DNA from: an uncultured Chromatiaceae bacterium
GTDB taxonomy: Bacteria; Pseudomonadota; Gammaproteobacteria; DRLM01
Length of the DNA: 32,384 nt
Reading direction: 5' to 3'
Assembly (NCBI GenBank): GCA_945787555.1
Contig: CALZJG010000047.1
Coordinates: 1-32,384, forward strand
In this document: in pieces, positions 24,640 through 32,384 of the stretch
Layout: each line of letters starts with the position of its first letter
Position numbering within the stretch: the stretch's first letter is position 1
Notes under the pieces: generated by a model
Seen by the model: only the letters and a program-made list of their open reading frames with translations
Databases searched by the model: none
Told to the model about the DNA's origin: nothing
Translations under genes and position numbers: made by a program

Positions 24640-27009
24640 TCAGCCCTTGCTAAGTTCCAAAGGTGAGCCGTAGCTCCCCAGTCCCACGCTGTCCGCCATG
24701 CCGGCGGGTATCCAAACACACCCTTTGGGGATGCGCTCATCGATGACGACCGGCAAAGTGACGCGACGACCGTTTTGCGTCACCGTCACCACAGTCTCTT
24801 CGTTAAGGCCCTCGCGCTCCGCCAGTGTCGCGCCGGCAAACACCGCCGCGCGCACGCCATCCGCGCTCTGTTGCAATGAGGTCGCGCGCCGCACGATGCC
24901 ATCCACCGCATAGATGGGGACATCGGCAAGCCGCACCACACCCCCAGGCTCATTACTCAAACGCTCAACCGGCGGCCAGGCCACCACGTTGTTGACGCTC
25001 ACTTCGCTCGCCGCGCGCGCCAATTCGTCACGCACCTCCACGGCGGAGAAATAATCGAAACCCGCCACGCCGAAGAGATTGCCTAACACACGCAACACCT
25101 TCCATCCCGGCCGTGCCTCACCGGGCGGATTGACCGCGCCGCTGAAACTCTGCCAGCGATCTTCGGCGTTGATGAAGGTACCGGCCGTCTCGGCATAGGT
25201 GCCGATCGGCAACAGCACCTGCGCCACCTCGCGCAGCGTCGCACTGACATAAGGCGTGAGCGCCACCACGAATTCCGCCGCCTGCATGGCTGAGAGCGCA
25301 GCGCCGGAATCGGCGCAATCCAACTCGGGCTCCACACCCAATAAAACATAAGCTTTGAGCTGGGCCTGCACCATTTCAGAAGCGCTCAAACCCGATTCTG
25401 CCGCTTGCGTGCCCGCCGGACCGCGATGCGGCACGGCACCCGCCAACCAACCGCCCGCGCCGTTGGCACCGGCGCTAAGGAAGCCGATGTTCGCTTCCGT
25501 CGTTTCCGCGATATAACCGGCCAAGGCGCGCAGCGTGGCGGCGGCGGGATGCTGCGCGGCTTGCGAGCCCAGTAGCACCACGCTGCGTTGACCGGCTCGT
25601 AACGCCATGGCGATGGCGCGATGCGTTTCGTTCGACTCCACCGTGGCGAGCAATTTCGCCAAGCCTGTAGGTGCAGCGGCGCCGTTGTCTGCCATCAAGG
25701 CCTTGGCGATACCCGCCAATGCGCGCTCCATACCGACCGGAGTCGCGATGATCTTGTCCGCCACCTTGAAACGAAATTCGTAATCCACGGGATTGACCAC
25801 CATGACCCGCGCCCCGTTGAGGGCCGCCTTGCGGATGCGATGACCAGCGATGGGTTGATCCTTGCGAATGTTGCTGCCGATCAGCAATACATTGTCGGCG
25901 CGCTCCAGCGCCTCGATGGGCTGGCTCAGTGAGGGAAACACGGGCATCACTGCTTGATCGCTGACATCGGTCTCGCGCAGGCGGTGGTCGATATTGGAGG
26001 AACCCAAGGCGCGCAACAGCTTTTGCGTGAGATACATTTCCTCAACCGTGGCATTGGGCGAGATCAGCGTACCCACTTGCTTGCCGCTGTGCGCGGTGAA
26101 GATGTTCTTGAGCCCCGACACGGCAGCCTGCAGCGCCGTTTCCCAATCCACTTCCTGCCATTGGCCATCACGCTTGATCATGGGCTTATCCAAGCGATCA
26201 TCGCTGTTCAAGCCTTCGTAGCTGAAACGGTCGCGGTCGGAAATCCAGGTTTCGTTGATGGTCTCGTTTTCTTTGGGCAGCACGCGCATCACCTTGCCGC
26301 GCCGGGTGTGCAGATAAATATTTGAGCCGATGCAATCGTGCGGCGCCACACTTTCCAGGGAAGTGAGCTCCCAGGGCCGAGAGGAGTAGCGGAACGGTTT
26401 CGACGTCAGCGCCCCCACCGGACACAAGTCGATGACGTTGCCGGAAAGCTCTGAATTGACCGCCTTCTCGACATAGGTGCCTATTTCCAGGTGCTCGCCG
26501 CGACCGGTAGCACCCAGCTCCTTGATGCCGCCGATTTCTTCTCCGAAACGCACGCAGCGTGTGCAATGGATACAGCGGGTCATGTCGGTGGAAATCAAGG
26601 GGCCGAGGTTCTTGTCCTGGACCACGCGTTTGCCTTCGGTGAAGCGGGAATGGTCGCCGCCATAGCCAATGGAGACATCTTGTAAGTCGCACTCGCCGCC
26701 CTGATCGCAGATGGGGCAATCCAGCGGGTGATTGATGAGCAAAAATTCCATAGTGCCGCGCTGCGCATCCAGCGCGCGCTCGGACTTGGTTTGCACCTTC
26801 ATGCCTTCGGTGACCGGTGTGGCGCAGGCGGGCAAGGGCTTGGCGGCCTTTTCAACATCCACCAGACACATGCGGCAATTGGCGGCTATGGACAATTTCT
26901 TGTGATAGCAGAAGCGTGCGATAGGAATGCCGGCCTCGTCGGCGGCCTCGATAATCATCGCCCCATCCGTCGCCTTGATCGCAATGCCGTCTATTTCGAT
27001 GTTAACCAT
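24640..27009 (-). CDS. nuoG: NADH-quinone oxidoreductase subunit G
   Basis: The largest peripheral subunit, 789 residues, passing electrons from the NADH site through several clusters. N-terminal 2Fe-2S cluster N1b: ligands in FCYHKKLSIAANCRMCLV and CATPV; then HPLDCPICDQGGECDLQD for N5-type ligands and CIHCTRCVRFGEEIGG for a 4Fe-4S cluster. The rest (about 220-789) is a molybdopterin-oxidoreductase-like fold that lacks cofactor chemistry in complex I. ATG 27009 is preferred to 27057 because GAGAGAGG precedes it and MVNIEIDG is the family start. A 64-bp gap to nuoF holds a small hairpin at 27041-27054. Confidence 0.96.
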   Translation of the reverse strand: MVNIEIDGIAIKATDGAMIIEAADEAGIPIARFCYHKKLSIAANCRMCLVDVEKAAKPLPACATPVTEGMKVQTKSERALDAQRGTMEFLLINHPLDCPICDQGGECDLQDVSIGYGGDHSRFTEGKRVVQDKNLGPLISTDMTRCIHCTRCVRFGEEIGGIKELGATGRGEHLEIGTYVEKAVNSELSGNVIDLCPVGALTSKPFRYSSRPWELTSLESVAPHDCIGSNIYLHTRRGKVMRVLPKENETINETWISDRDRFSYEGLNSDDRLDKPMIKRDGQWQEVDWETALQAAVSGLKNIFTAHSGKQVGTLISPNATVEEMYLTQKLLRALGSSNIDHRLRETDVSDQAVMPVFPSLSQPIEALERADNVLLIGSNIRKDQPIAGHRIRKAALNGARVMVVNPVDYEFRFKVADKIIATPVGMERALAGIAKALMADNGAAAPTGLAKLLATVESNETHRAIAMALRAGQRSVVLLGSQAAQHPAAATLRALAGYIAETTEANIGFLSAGANGAGGWLAGAVPHRGPAGTQAAESGLSASEMVQAQLKAYVLLGVEPELDCADSGAALSAMQAAEFVVALTPYVSATLREVAQVLLPIGTYAETAGTFINAEDRWQSFSGAVNPPGEARPGWKVLRVLGNLFGVAGFDYFSAVEVRDELARAASEVSVNNVVAWPPVERLSNEPGGVVRLADVPIYAVDGIVRRATSLQQSADGVRAAVFAGATLAEREGLNEETVVTVTQNGRRVTLPVVIDERIPKGCVWIPAGMADSVGLGSYGSPLELSKG

Positions 27010-27040
27010 CGCCCTCTCTCTAACTCCATTGTCACCGTCA

Positions 27041-27054
27041 CGCGTCGCTACGCG
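27041..27054. repeat. Small hairpin in the nuoF-nuoG gap
   Basis: CGCGT (27041-27045), loop CGCT, ACGCG (27050-27054): a perfect 5-bp GC-rich stem lying between the nuoF stop and the nuoG ribosome binding site. It is the second internal gap of the operon, after nuoJ-nuoK, with a hairpin. Chance occurrence in GC-rich DNA is possible. Confidence 0.4.
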
Positions 27055-27073
27055 CAATCAGGGTATCCAGCTA

Positions 27074-28357
27074 CTATGCCCAGCTGCCGGGGCCGACCAG
27101 ACATTTCTTGTGATCAATATGATGTTGGAACTCGTCGCGGTAGGTCTTGACGAAACTCGCCACGGGCATCGCCGCCGCATCACCCAGGGCACATATCGTG
27201 CGACCTTGGATACGGTCCGACACATCCACCAGCATGTCCAGATCCTCTTGCTTGCCATGGCCGTGCTCGATGCGATGAATCACCCGCGACAGCCAACCGG
27301 TTCCTTCGCGGCAGGGCGTGCATTGCCCGCACGACTCTTCATAATAGAAATGAGAAATACGCGCCAACACCTTCACCATACAGGTGTCTTCGTCCATGAT
27401 CATCACCGAACCCGCGCCCAACATGGAGCCGGCCTTGGCCAGTGAATCGTAATCCATGGTGCACTCCATGATGGCCTCTGCCGACAAGACCGGCACTGAA
27501 GATCCGCCGGGGATTACCGCTTTCAACTTCTTGCCGCCGCGCATGCCACCGGCCATCTCCAACAAGTCCGCGAACGGCGTCCCCATGGGAACTTCGAAAT
27601 TGCCCGGCTTGTTGACATGGCCGGAGACGGAAAAGATTTTGGTGCCGCCGTTGTTGGGCTTACCTAGCTCCAAAAACCATTTGCCGCCGTTGCGCATGAT
27701 GGACGGAATAGAGGCTAAGGTCTCGGTGTTATTGATGGTCGTGGGTCGGCCGTATAAGCCAAAACTGGCCGGAAACGGTGGCTTGAAGCGAGGTTGGCCT
27801 TTCTTGCCTTCCAGCGATTCGAGCAGCGCGGTTTCTTCACCGCAGATGTAAGCCCCCGCACCGAGATGAGAATCGAGACTAAAGTCGAAACCGGATCCCA
27901 ATATGTTCTTGCCCAGGAAACCGGCTTCACGCGCTTCTTGCAGCGCCGTTTCGAAGCGCTCGAAGGGTTCCCAGAATTCACCGCGGATGTAGTTGTAACC
28001 CTTAGTCGCGCCTATCGTGTAACCGGCGATGGCCATGCCCTCGATCAGCGCATGCGGGTTGTAACGCATGATGTCGCGATCCTTGAACGTCCCCGGCTCG
28101 CCTTCATCGGAATTGCACACGATGTATTTTTGCCCCGGAGAATTACGCGGCATGAAACTCCACTTCAAGCCGGTCGGAAAACCCGCACCACCGCGACCAC
28201 GCAATGCGGAGGTCTTCACCTCGGCGATGATCTCCTCGGGCGCGGTTTTATTCTTGAGAATTTTTTTCCACGCCTCATAGCCGCCGATCTTGAGATAGTT
28301 CTCCAGCGTGTAAGGCTGGTCGAACTTAAGAGTTTCTAAACAGACTTCGTTGGCCAT
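27074..28357 (-). CDS. nuoF: NADH-quinone oxidoreductase subunit F
   Basis: The NADH-dehydrogenating subunit, which binds NADH and FMN and carries 4Fe-4S cluster N3. The 427-residue product (from ATG 28357) has the NADH/FMN motifs [15 protein letters not shown] (about 54-68) and [19 protein letters not shown], and the cluster motif [13 protein letters not shown] fourth ligand Cys lies in TICALGDAA. The [10 protein letters not shown] start fits the family. GTG 28366, overlapping the nuoE stop as GTGA, is an alternative start. Electrons enter here from NADH. Confidence 0.97.
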   Translation of the reverse strand: MANEVCLETLKFDQPYTLENYLKIGGYEAWKKILKNKTAPEEIIAEVKTSALRGRGGAGFPTGLKWSFMPRNSPGQKYIVCNSDEGEPGTFKDRDIMRYNPHALIEGMAIAGYTIGATKGYNYIRGEFWEPFERFETALQEAREAGFLGKNILGSGFDFSLDSHLGAGAYICGEETALLESLEGKKGQPRFKPPFPASFGLYGRPTTINNTETLASIPSIMRNGGKWFLELGKPNNGGTKIFSVSGHVNKPGNFEVPMGTPFADLLEMAGGMRGGKKLKAVIPGGSSVPVLSAEAIMECTMDYDSLAKAGSMLGAGSVMIMDEDTCMVKVLARISHFYYEESCGQCTPCREGTGWLSRVIHRIEHGHGKQEDLDMLVDVSDRIQGRTICALGDAAAMPVASFVKTYRDEFQHHIDHKKCLVGPGSWA

Positions 28358-28362
28358 GACGC

Positions 28363-28863
28363 TCACTCTAGAGTGGAGAGGATCTGATCGATCTTCTCAG
28401 GGGTGAGGTTTTCGTAATAGGTCTTGCCGATTTGCAACATCGGCGCTCCGGCACAGGCGGCAAGGCACTCGACCTCCTTGAGCGTGAACTTCCCGTCGGG
28501 CGTCGTCTCACCCAACTTAACACCCAGTTTCTCCTGAAGATGCTTCACAACATCCTCGGAGCCGCACAATAGGCAGGAGACGTTGGTGCACACACTGATT
28601 TTGTGGCGCCCCACCGGCTTGAGATCATACATGCTGTAGAAGGTGGCGACCTCATAGACCGAGATGGGCTCCATGTCGAGATAATCGGCGATGGCATCCA
28701 TCAGCTCGGTGGTCAGATAACCATTAACCTCTTGCACAATACGCAAAGCGGGCATACTCGCGGATTGCTTTTGCTCGATGGGATACTTCGCCACCCACTT
28801 ATCGATGCGGGCTTTCACTTCCGGCGCGAGCAAATCCGCCTTGCGTTGTTTTACCACCGTCAT
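28363..28863 (-). CDS. nuoE: NADH-quinone oxidoreductase subunit E
   Basis: The 166-residue thioredoxin-like subunit binds 2Fe-2S cluster N1a near FMN. Cysteine ligands are in [12 protein letters not shown] (about 87-98) and [12 protein letters not shown] (about 127-138). The N-terminal helical bundle (about 1-70) contacts NuoF. ATG 28863 overlaps the nuoD stop as ATGA, with GAGAGG a few bases upstream. Confidence 0.97.
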   Translation of the reverse strand: MTVVKQRKADLLAPEVKARIDKWVAKYPIEQKQSASMPALRIVQEVNGYLTTELMDAIADYLDMEPISVYEVATFYSMYDLKPVGRHKISVCTNVSCLLCGSEDVVKHLQEKLGVKLGETTPDGKFTLKEVECLAACAGAPMLQIGKTYYENLTPEKIDQILSTLE

Positions 28864-30113
28864 CGATCAACCTCTCCGAATACGATGTCTTGAGTGCCGA
28901 TTATCGCCACCACGTCCGCCAACATATGACCGCGACACATTTCATCCAAGGAGGCGATGTGCGGAAAACCGGGGGCACGAATCTTGAGACGATAGGGTTT
29001 GTTAGCGCCGTCAGACACCAGATAAATACCGAATTCACCCTTGGGGTGTTCCACCGCGGCATACGCCTCGCCTTCCGGCACGCAGTACCCTTCGGTAAAT
29101 AGCTTGAAGTGATGGATCAAGGCTTCCATGTCTTGCTTCATGGTCTCACGCGCAGGCGGCACGATCTTGCTGTTGTCCACCATCACCGGGCCGGGATTAC
29201 GACGCAGCCAATCCACGCATTGTTTGATGATGCGATTGGACTGGCGCATTTCTTCCACGCGCACCAGATAGCGGTCGTAGCAATCACCCTCGACGCCGAC
29301 CGGAATGTCGAAGTCGAGCCGGTCATAAACTTCATAAGGCTGTTTCTTGCGCAAGTCCCATTCCACGCCGGAACCACGCAGCATGGGGCCGGTGAAACCG
29401 AGCTGAAAGGCGCGCTCCGGCGTGACCACGCCAATGCCGACAGTCCGCTGCTTCCAGATACGGTTGTCGGTGAGCAATGTTTCGTATTCATCGACATAGC
29501 CGGGGAAACGCTGCGTGAAATCCTCGATGAAATCGAGCAAGGAACCTTGGCGATTGCGGTTCATGCGCTCGACGTCTTTGGAGCCATGCCATTTCGACGT
29601 CTGATACTGAGGCATGGTCTCGGGCAAATCGCGATACACACCGCCGGGGCGATGATAGGCCGCGTGCATACGGGCGCCGGATACCGCTTCGTAGCTGTCG
29701 AGCAGGTCCTCCCGCTCCCGGAACGCATAGAGAAACACCGTCATGGCGCCGATATCCAAGGCATGCGCGCCCAACCACAACAGGTGATTAAGGATGCGGG
29801 TGATCTCGTCAAACATCACTCGGATATATTGCGCGCGCACCGGCGGTTCGACATCCAGCAACTTCTCGATCGCCATCACATAGGCGTGCTCGTTACACAT
29901 CATGGACACGTAGTCCAGGCGATCCATGTACGGCACGCTTTGATTGAATGGCTTGCTCTCCGCCAGCTTCTCGGTACCGCGATGCAACAGTCCGATATGC
30001 GGATCGGCGCGCTCGATCACCTCACCGTCCATCTCCAGCACCAGGCGCAACACGCCATGGGCAGAAGGATGCTGCGGGCCGAAGTTCATGGTGTAGTTGC
30101 GTATCTCAGCCAC
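28860..30113 (-). CDS. nuoD: NADH-quinone oxidoreductase subunit D
   Basis: A 417-residue subunit of the quinone-binding module with NuoB, related to the large subunit of NiFe hydrogenases but without metal. Family features are [18 protein letters not shown] near the start (quinone-binding His region), [12 protein letters not shown], and the C-terminal [18 protein letters not shown]. The GTG at 30113 is chosen: it overlaps the nuoC stop by 8 bp and has GAGG upstream; a longer frame from 30149 would add residues without a family counterpart. NuoC and NuoD are separate proteins here, unlike the E. coli NuoCD fusion. Confidence 0.96.
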   Translation of the reverse strand: MAEIRNYTMNFGPQHPSAHGVLRLVLEMDGEVIERADPHIGLLHRGTEKLAESKPFNQSVPYMDRLDYVSMMCNEHAYVMAIEKLLDVEPPVRAQYIRVMFDEITRILNHLLWLGAHALDIGAMTVFLYAFREREDLLDSYEAVSGARMHAAYHRPGGVYRDLPETMPQYQTSKWHGSKDVERMNRNRQGSLLDFIEDFTQRFPGYVDEYETLLTDNRIWKQRTVGIGVVTPERAFQLGFTGPMLRGSGVEWDLRKKQPYEVYDRLDFDIPVGVEGDCYDRYLVRVEEMRQSNRIIKQCVDWLRRNPGPVMVDNSKIVPPARETMKQDMEALIHHFKLFTEGYCVPEGEAYAAVEHPKGEFGIYLVSDGANKPYRLKIRAPGFPHIASLDEMCRGHMLADVVAIIGTQDIVFGEVDR

Positions 30114-30732
30114 GCTGCACCTCGGAAAGATCGGGGACCTGGCCCTCATAGCGACTGTCGTGACGTATCACCCGCGGCACCAGCACACGCGGTTCAATGC
30201 TCACCGGCTCATAGACCACACGGCGCTTGACCGGGTCGTAGCGCATTTCGACGTTGCCGATGAGCGGAAAATCCTTGCGGAACGGATGGCCGATGAAACC
30301 GTAATCGGTAAGGAGACGACGCAGATCAGGATGTCCGTCGAACAAGATGCCGAATAGATCAAAAGCCTCACGCTCGAACCAGTCGGCGACGGTCCAGATA
30401 TCCACCACCGAATCCACCCGCGGCGGTTCCTGGCCCAAAAATACTTTGACACGCAGACGCAGATTATTCGACACCGACAGCAAGTGATAGACCACGGCGT
30501 AGCGCGATCCCTCATACTTGCCCTCTTTGTACTGCAGATAATCCACACCACACAGATCAATGAGCTGCTCAAAGGCAAAGGGCGCCTCATCACGCAGCCC
30601 CTGGGCGATTTCGCGCAGCTGTTGGCGAGGCACTTCAATGGTCAGCTCACCGTGCGCGATTCGAGATTGGAGCACGGCGGCACCGAACCGCTCTTGCAAG
30701 CGCGCACTCAGGCTGTCAGCCTTTTCAGCCAT
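30106..30732 (-). CDS. nuoC: NADH-quinone oxidoreductase subunit C
   Basis: A 208-residue peripheral subunit at the NuoB/NuoD/NuoI junction, without cofactor. The signature [20 protein letters not shown] (about 116-135) with [21 protein letters not shown] is complete. ATG 30732 has GGAGAAAAGG upstream and is 14 bp after nuoB. Its stop overlaps the nuoD start by 8 bp, which couples the two. Confidence 0.97.
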   Translation of the reverse strand: MAEKADSLSARLQERFGAAVLQSRIAHGELTIEVPRQQLREIAQGLRDEAPFAFEQLIDLCGVDYLQYKEGKYEGSRYAVVYHLLSVSNNLRLRVKVFLGQEPPRVDSVVDIWTVADWFEREAFDLFGILFDGHPDLRRLLTDYGFIGHPFRKDFPLIGNVEMRYDPVKRRVVYEPVSIEPRVLVPRVIRHDSRYEGQVPDLSEVQRG

Positions 30733-30746
30733 GTATCCTTTTCTCC

Positions 30747-31223
30747 TTAGCGAGCAATGGTATTGGTGCGACGGATCTTATTTTGCAGTTGAATCACACC
30801 GTAGAGCAGCGCTTCCGCGGTAGGCGGACAACCGGGCACGTAGATATCGACAGGCACGATACGATCGCAGCCGCGCACCACGGCATAAGAATAGTGGTAG
30901 TAACCACCGCCGTTGGCGCAGGAACCCATGGAAATCACCCAGCGCGGCTCGGACATTTGATCGTAAACCCGGCGCAAAGCGGGCGCCATTTTGTTCACCA
31001 GCGTCCCCGCCACCACCATCACGTCAGATTGACGCGGACTGGGACGGAATACCACGCCGAAGCGGTCAAGGTCGTAACGTGCCGCGCCGGCATGCATCAT
31101 TTCCACCGCACAGCACGCCAGACCGAAGGTCATGGGCCACAACGATCCGGTGCGCGCCCAGTTGATAAGCGTGTCAGCGGTGGTGGTGACGACACCTTTT
31201 TCCAGTATGCCTTCTATTCCCAT
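30747..31223 (-). CDS. nuoB: NADH-quinone oxidoreductase subunit B
   Basis: A 158-residue subunit that holds the terminal 4Fe-4S cluster N2 that reduces quinone. The four ligands are present: Cys37 and Cys38 ([10 protein letters not shown]), Cys102 (GSCANGGG) and Cys132 ([11 protein letters not shown]). ATG 31223 is chosen over 31244 because [10 protein letters not shown] fits the family; it overlaps the nuoA stop by 10 bp, so the two are translationally coupled. Confidence 0.97.
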   Translation of the reverse strand: MGIEGILEKGVVTTTADTLINWARTGSLWPMTFGLACCAVEMMHAGAARYDLDRFGVVFRPSPRQSDVMVVAGTLVNKMAPALRRVYDQMSEPRWVISMGSCANGGGYYHYSYAVVRGCDRIVPVDIYVPGCPPTAEALLYGVIQLQNKIRRTNTIAR

Positions 31224-31570
31224 TCCAGCGCCCCCTTCTTCCATTCGTAGATAAAGCCCACCACCAGGATGCCGAGGAACACCACCATGGCCATGTAACC
31301 GAACAGGCCGATTTCCTCCAACACAACCGCCCAGGGGAACAGGAAGGCAATTTCCAAATCGAAGATGATGAATAAGATGGCAACCAGGTAAAAGCGCACG
31401 TCAAACTTCATGCGCGAGTCTTCGAAGGCTTCGAAGCCGCATTCATAGGGAGCGAGCTTATCGCTGTCCGGACGGTTGGGCGCAACCAATTTGCCGAGCG
31501 CGACCGGCACTACGCCAAAGATGATCCCTAGTACTAGGAAGATGAGAATCGGCAGATAATTTTCCAGCAT
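31214..31570 (-). CDS. nuoA: NADH-quinone oxidoreductase subunit A
   Basis: The 118-residue first gene of the operon, with three membrane helices (about 5-25, 62-82, 88-108) and the conserved loop [23 protein letters not shown] between helices 1 and 2, which lies near the quinone channel. ATG 31570 has AGGA almost touching it and AAAGGATAG about 17 bases upstream. Upstream lie a sigma-70-like promoter and then a transposase gene on the same strand. Confidence 0.97.
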   Translation of the reverse strand: MLENYLPILIFLVLGIIFGVVPVALGKLVAPNRPDSDKLAPYECGFEAFEDSRMKFDVRFYLVAILFIIFDLEIAFLFPWAVVLEEIGLFGYMAMVVFLGILVVGFIYEWKKGALEWE

Positions 31571-31686
31571 GTCCTGCGGCCGCTATCCTTTCGTGCAGAC
31601 CCCACCTCCCCCGCCGATACGACGCGCTGCGGGAAGGCCCCCCCTGATCACAGAATTTATAATGGCTTACAAAGAAAGCAGGTTCG

Positions 31687-31716
31687 AGTCTAGGCTAGCC
31701 GTCTGCTCGCTGTCAA
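31687..31716 (-). promoter_or_regulatory. Candidate sigma-70 promoter of the nuo operon
   Basis: On the minus strand a perfect -35 TTGACA (31716-31711) is followed after 18 bases by TAGACT (31692-31687), four of six to TATAAT. The predicted start would leave a leader of about 110 nt before nuoA. A second A/T-rich -10-like element, TATAAA on the minus strand near 31658-31663, has no matching -35. The promoter lies between the transposase end and nuoA. Confidence 0.5.
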
Positions 31717-31758
31717 GCTGAACCAGAGGTATTAAATTATTTTAATTCATTAGGTTAA

Positions 31759-31776
31759 GTAGGCCCAGGAGCCTAC
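31759..31776. repeat. Inverted repeat downstream of the transposase gene
   Basis: GTAGGC (31759-31764), loop CCAGGA, GCCTAC (31771-31776): a perfect 6-bp stem 13 bases past the transposase stop on the minus strand. It may be the terminator or part of the end of the insertion sequence; without the other end the terminal inverted repeat cannot be defined. No clear T-run follows it, only an A/T-rich stretch (31732-31750). Confidence 0.45.
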
Positions 31777-31788
31777 ATAAGATCTTCC

Positions 31789-32384
31789 TCAAAAAGTAAG
31801 AACGGCATTCCTTTGATCAGGAAGCCCGCTGGCGGATTGAGCACGGAAGGACGAAACAATCCATACCCACAGCCTGTTCATGTAGCGTTTTGTTCGCAAC
31901 ACAGCGGTGAGTACGCCACTTTTACACAAGCCCAAGAAAACCCGCAGTAGAATCAGCAGGTTCATCACCAAGAAGATGCTGTTGATCCACGCCAGTGACG
32001 TATCGGCGCGCTTGGCACGGATGTCGTTCAAGCGGTATCCGTTCTTGCCCTGCCCAAACTTGCCTTCTATTGGAATTCGCTCCCGGTATTCTTGTCGCCT
32101 CTGTGCTTTGAGGCGCTTGAGTTCCGCTTGGTTCTCCGCCGTCACCTTCTTGGGACGACCCAGCGGTTTGCCCGCAAAGCGAATGCCGTGTTGCTTCAAG
32201 TAACAGCGGTTGGCCTGGGTGCCATAGACAGGGTCGCCCAGTACGGCTTCGGGATAGTGACCATACCGTTCTTTGTACGCCTCGACGTGCCCTTCCAGGT
32301 CTGCGCCTTCGTTAAAGGCATCCCAACGCAGCGCATCAATGTGAGCGAGCCCTGCGCCGGTGAGGCTAACACTGAGCTTGGCGC
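31789..32384 (-). mobile_element. IS5-like transposase, C-terminal part (cut by window edge)
   Basis: The frame runs from the right window edge through to TGA at 31789-31791, about 197 residues without a break. It has the pattern of IS4/IS5-superfamily DDE transposases: ALRWDAFNEGADLEGHVEAY, the second Asp of the triad probably in LGDPVYGTQANRCYLK, GIRFAGKPLGRPKK, and the Glu in IPIEGKFGQGKNGYRLNDI, then a hydrophobic SLAWINSIFLVMNLLILL region. The N-terminal half with the first Asp is outside the window. The C-terminus has an unusual basic tail (about 40 residues after LILLRVF). It points towards nuoA. The IS subgroup is not settled; the left end lies somewhere in 31720-31788. Confidence 0.75.

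Noticed and set aside
29109-30230. Long open frame on the plus strand opposite nuoD
   Set aside because: It is antisense to a certain nuoD; it results from the codon bias of a GC-rich gene and shows no family features.
31681-31691. GGTTCGAGTCT as a tRNA T-arm
   Set aside because: It is on the plus strand, whereas a tRNA of the usual secG-tRNA-Leu-nuoA neighbourhood would be on the minus strand, and no acceptor, D-arm or anticodon stem fits around it.
1-32384. CRISPR array, rRNA or tRNA genes, defence island
   Set aside because: No regularly spaced direct repeats of 20-40 bp, no rRNA or tRNA-like stretch and no recognisable defence genes were seen by eye.

Overview
The window reads as a chromosomal segment of a gammaproteobacterium outside the Enterobacterales and Pseudomonas. 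Two gene neighbourhoods support this: dnaQ-rnhA-yafS next to gloB and mltD, and surE-pcm-yqaA-nlpD-rpoS. A complete 14-gene complex I operon with separate nuoC and nuoD (fused in E. coli and Pseudomonas) points to a Chromatiales-, Methylococcales- or Xanthomonadales-like lineage. That placement is inference; no 16S or other decisive marker is present. Base composition is moderately GC-rich throughout, except for an AT-richer patch around 9.8-10.4 kb.

Layout. 3-500: C-terminal end of a BepA-type periplasmic metalloprotease/chaperone. 660-1959: a two-gene unit (CDP-alcohol phosphatidyltransferase, HAD-IB phosphatase) in which both genes are broken. 1973-5002 (minus): a hypothetical helical protein, a TerB-like protein and a 15-repeat ankyrin lipoprotein. 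5136-7098 (minus): dnaQ, rnhA and the YafS-type methyltransferase, divergent from gloB and mltD (7195-9721). 9758-10215: a frameshifted gene for a small exported protein. 10216-10454: a palindrome-rich non-coding gap. 10455-14322 (minus): surE-pcm-yqaA-nlpD-rpoS. 14481-16992 (plus): two tandem, colinear HDOD proteins. 17014-31570 (minus, read leftwards): nuoA to nuoN. 31789-32384 (minus): the C-terminal two hundred or so codons of an IS5-like transposase cut by the window edge.

How the genes work together. The nuo operon encodes the whole proton-pumping NADH:quinone oxidoreductase: electron-input module NuoEFG, connecting module NuoBCDI, membrane arm NuoAHJKLMN. The surE-rpoS block joins stationary-phase regulation (RpoS), damaged-protein repair (Pcm), nucleotide phosphatase SurE and an amidase activator (NlpD). 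MltD and NlpD both act on peptidoglycan, and BepA and the ankyrin lipoprotein also belong to the envelope.

Most of the window is conserved housekeeping DNA and I do not see a clear new defence or mobile system. The points most worth a second look are the local gene decay (three broken genes), the gap-free tandem HDOD pair, the ankyrin-lipoprotein/TerB pair, a strong hairpin between nuoJ and nuoK, and the transposase just upstream of nuoA.
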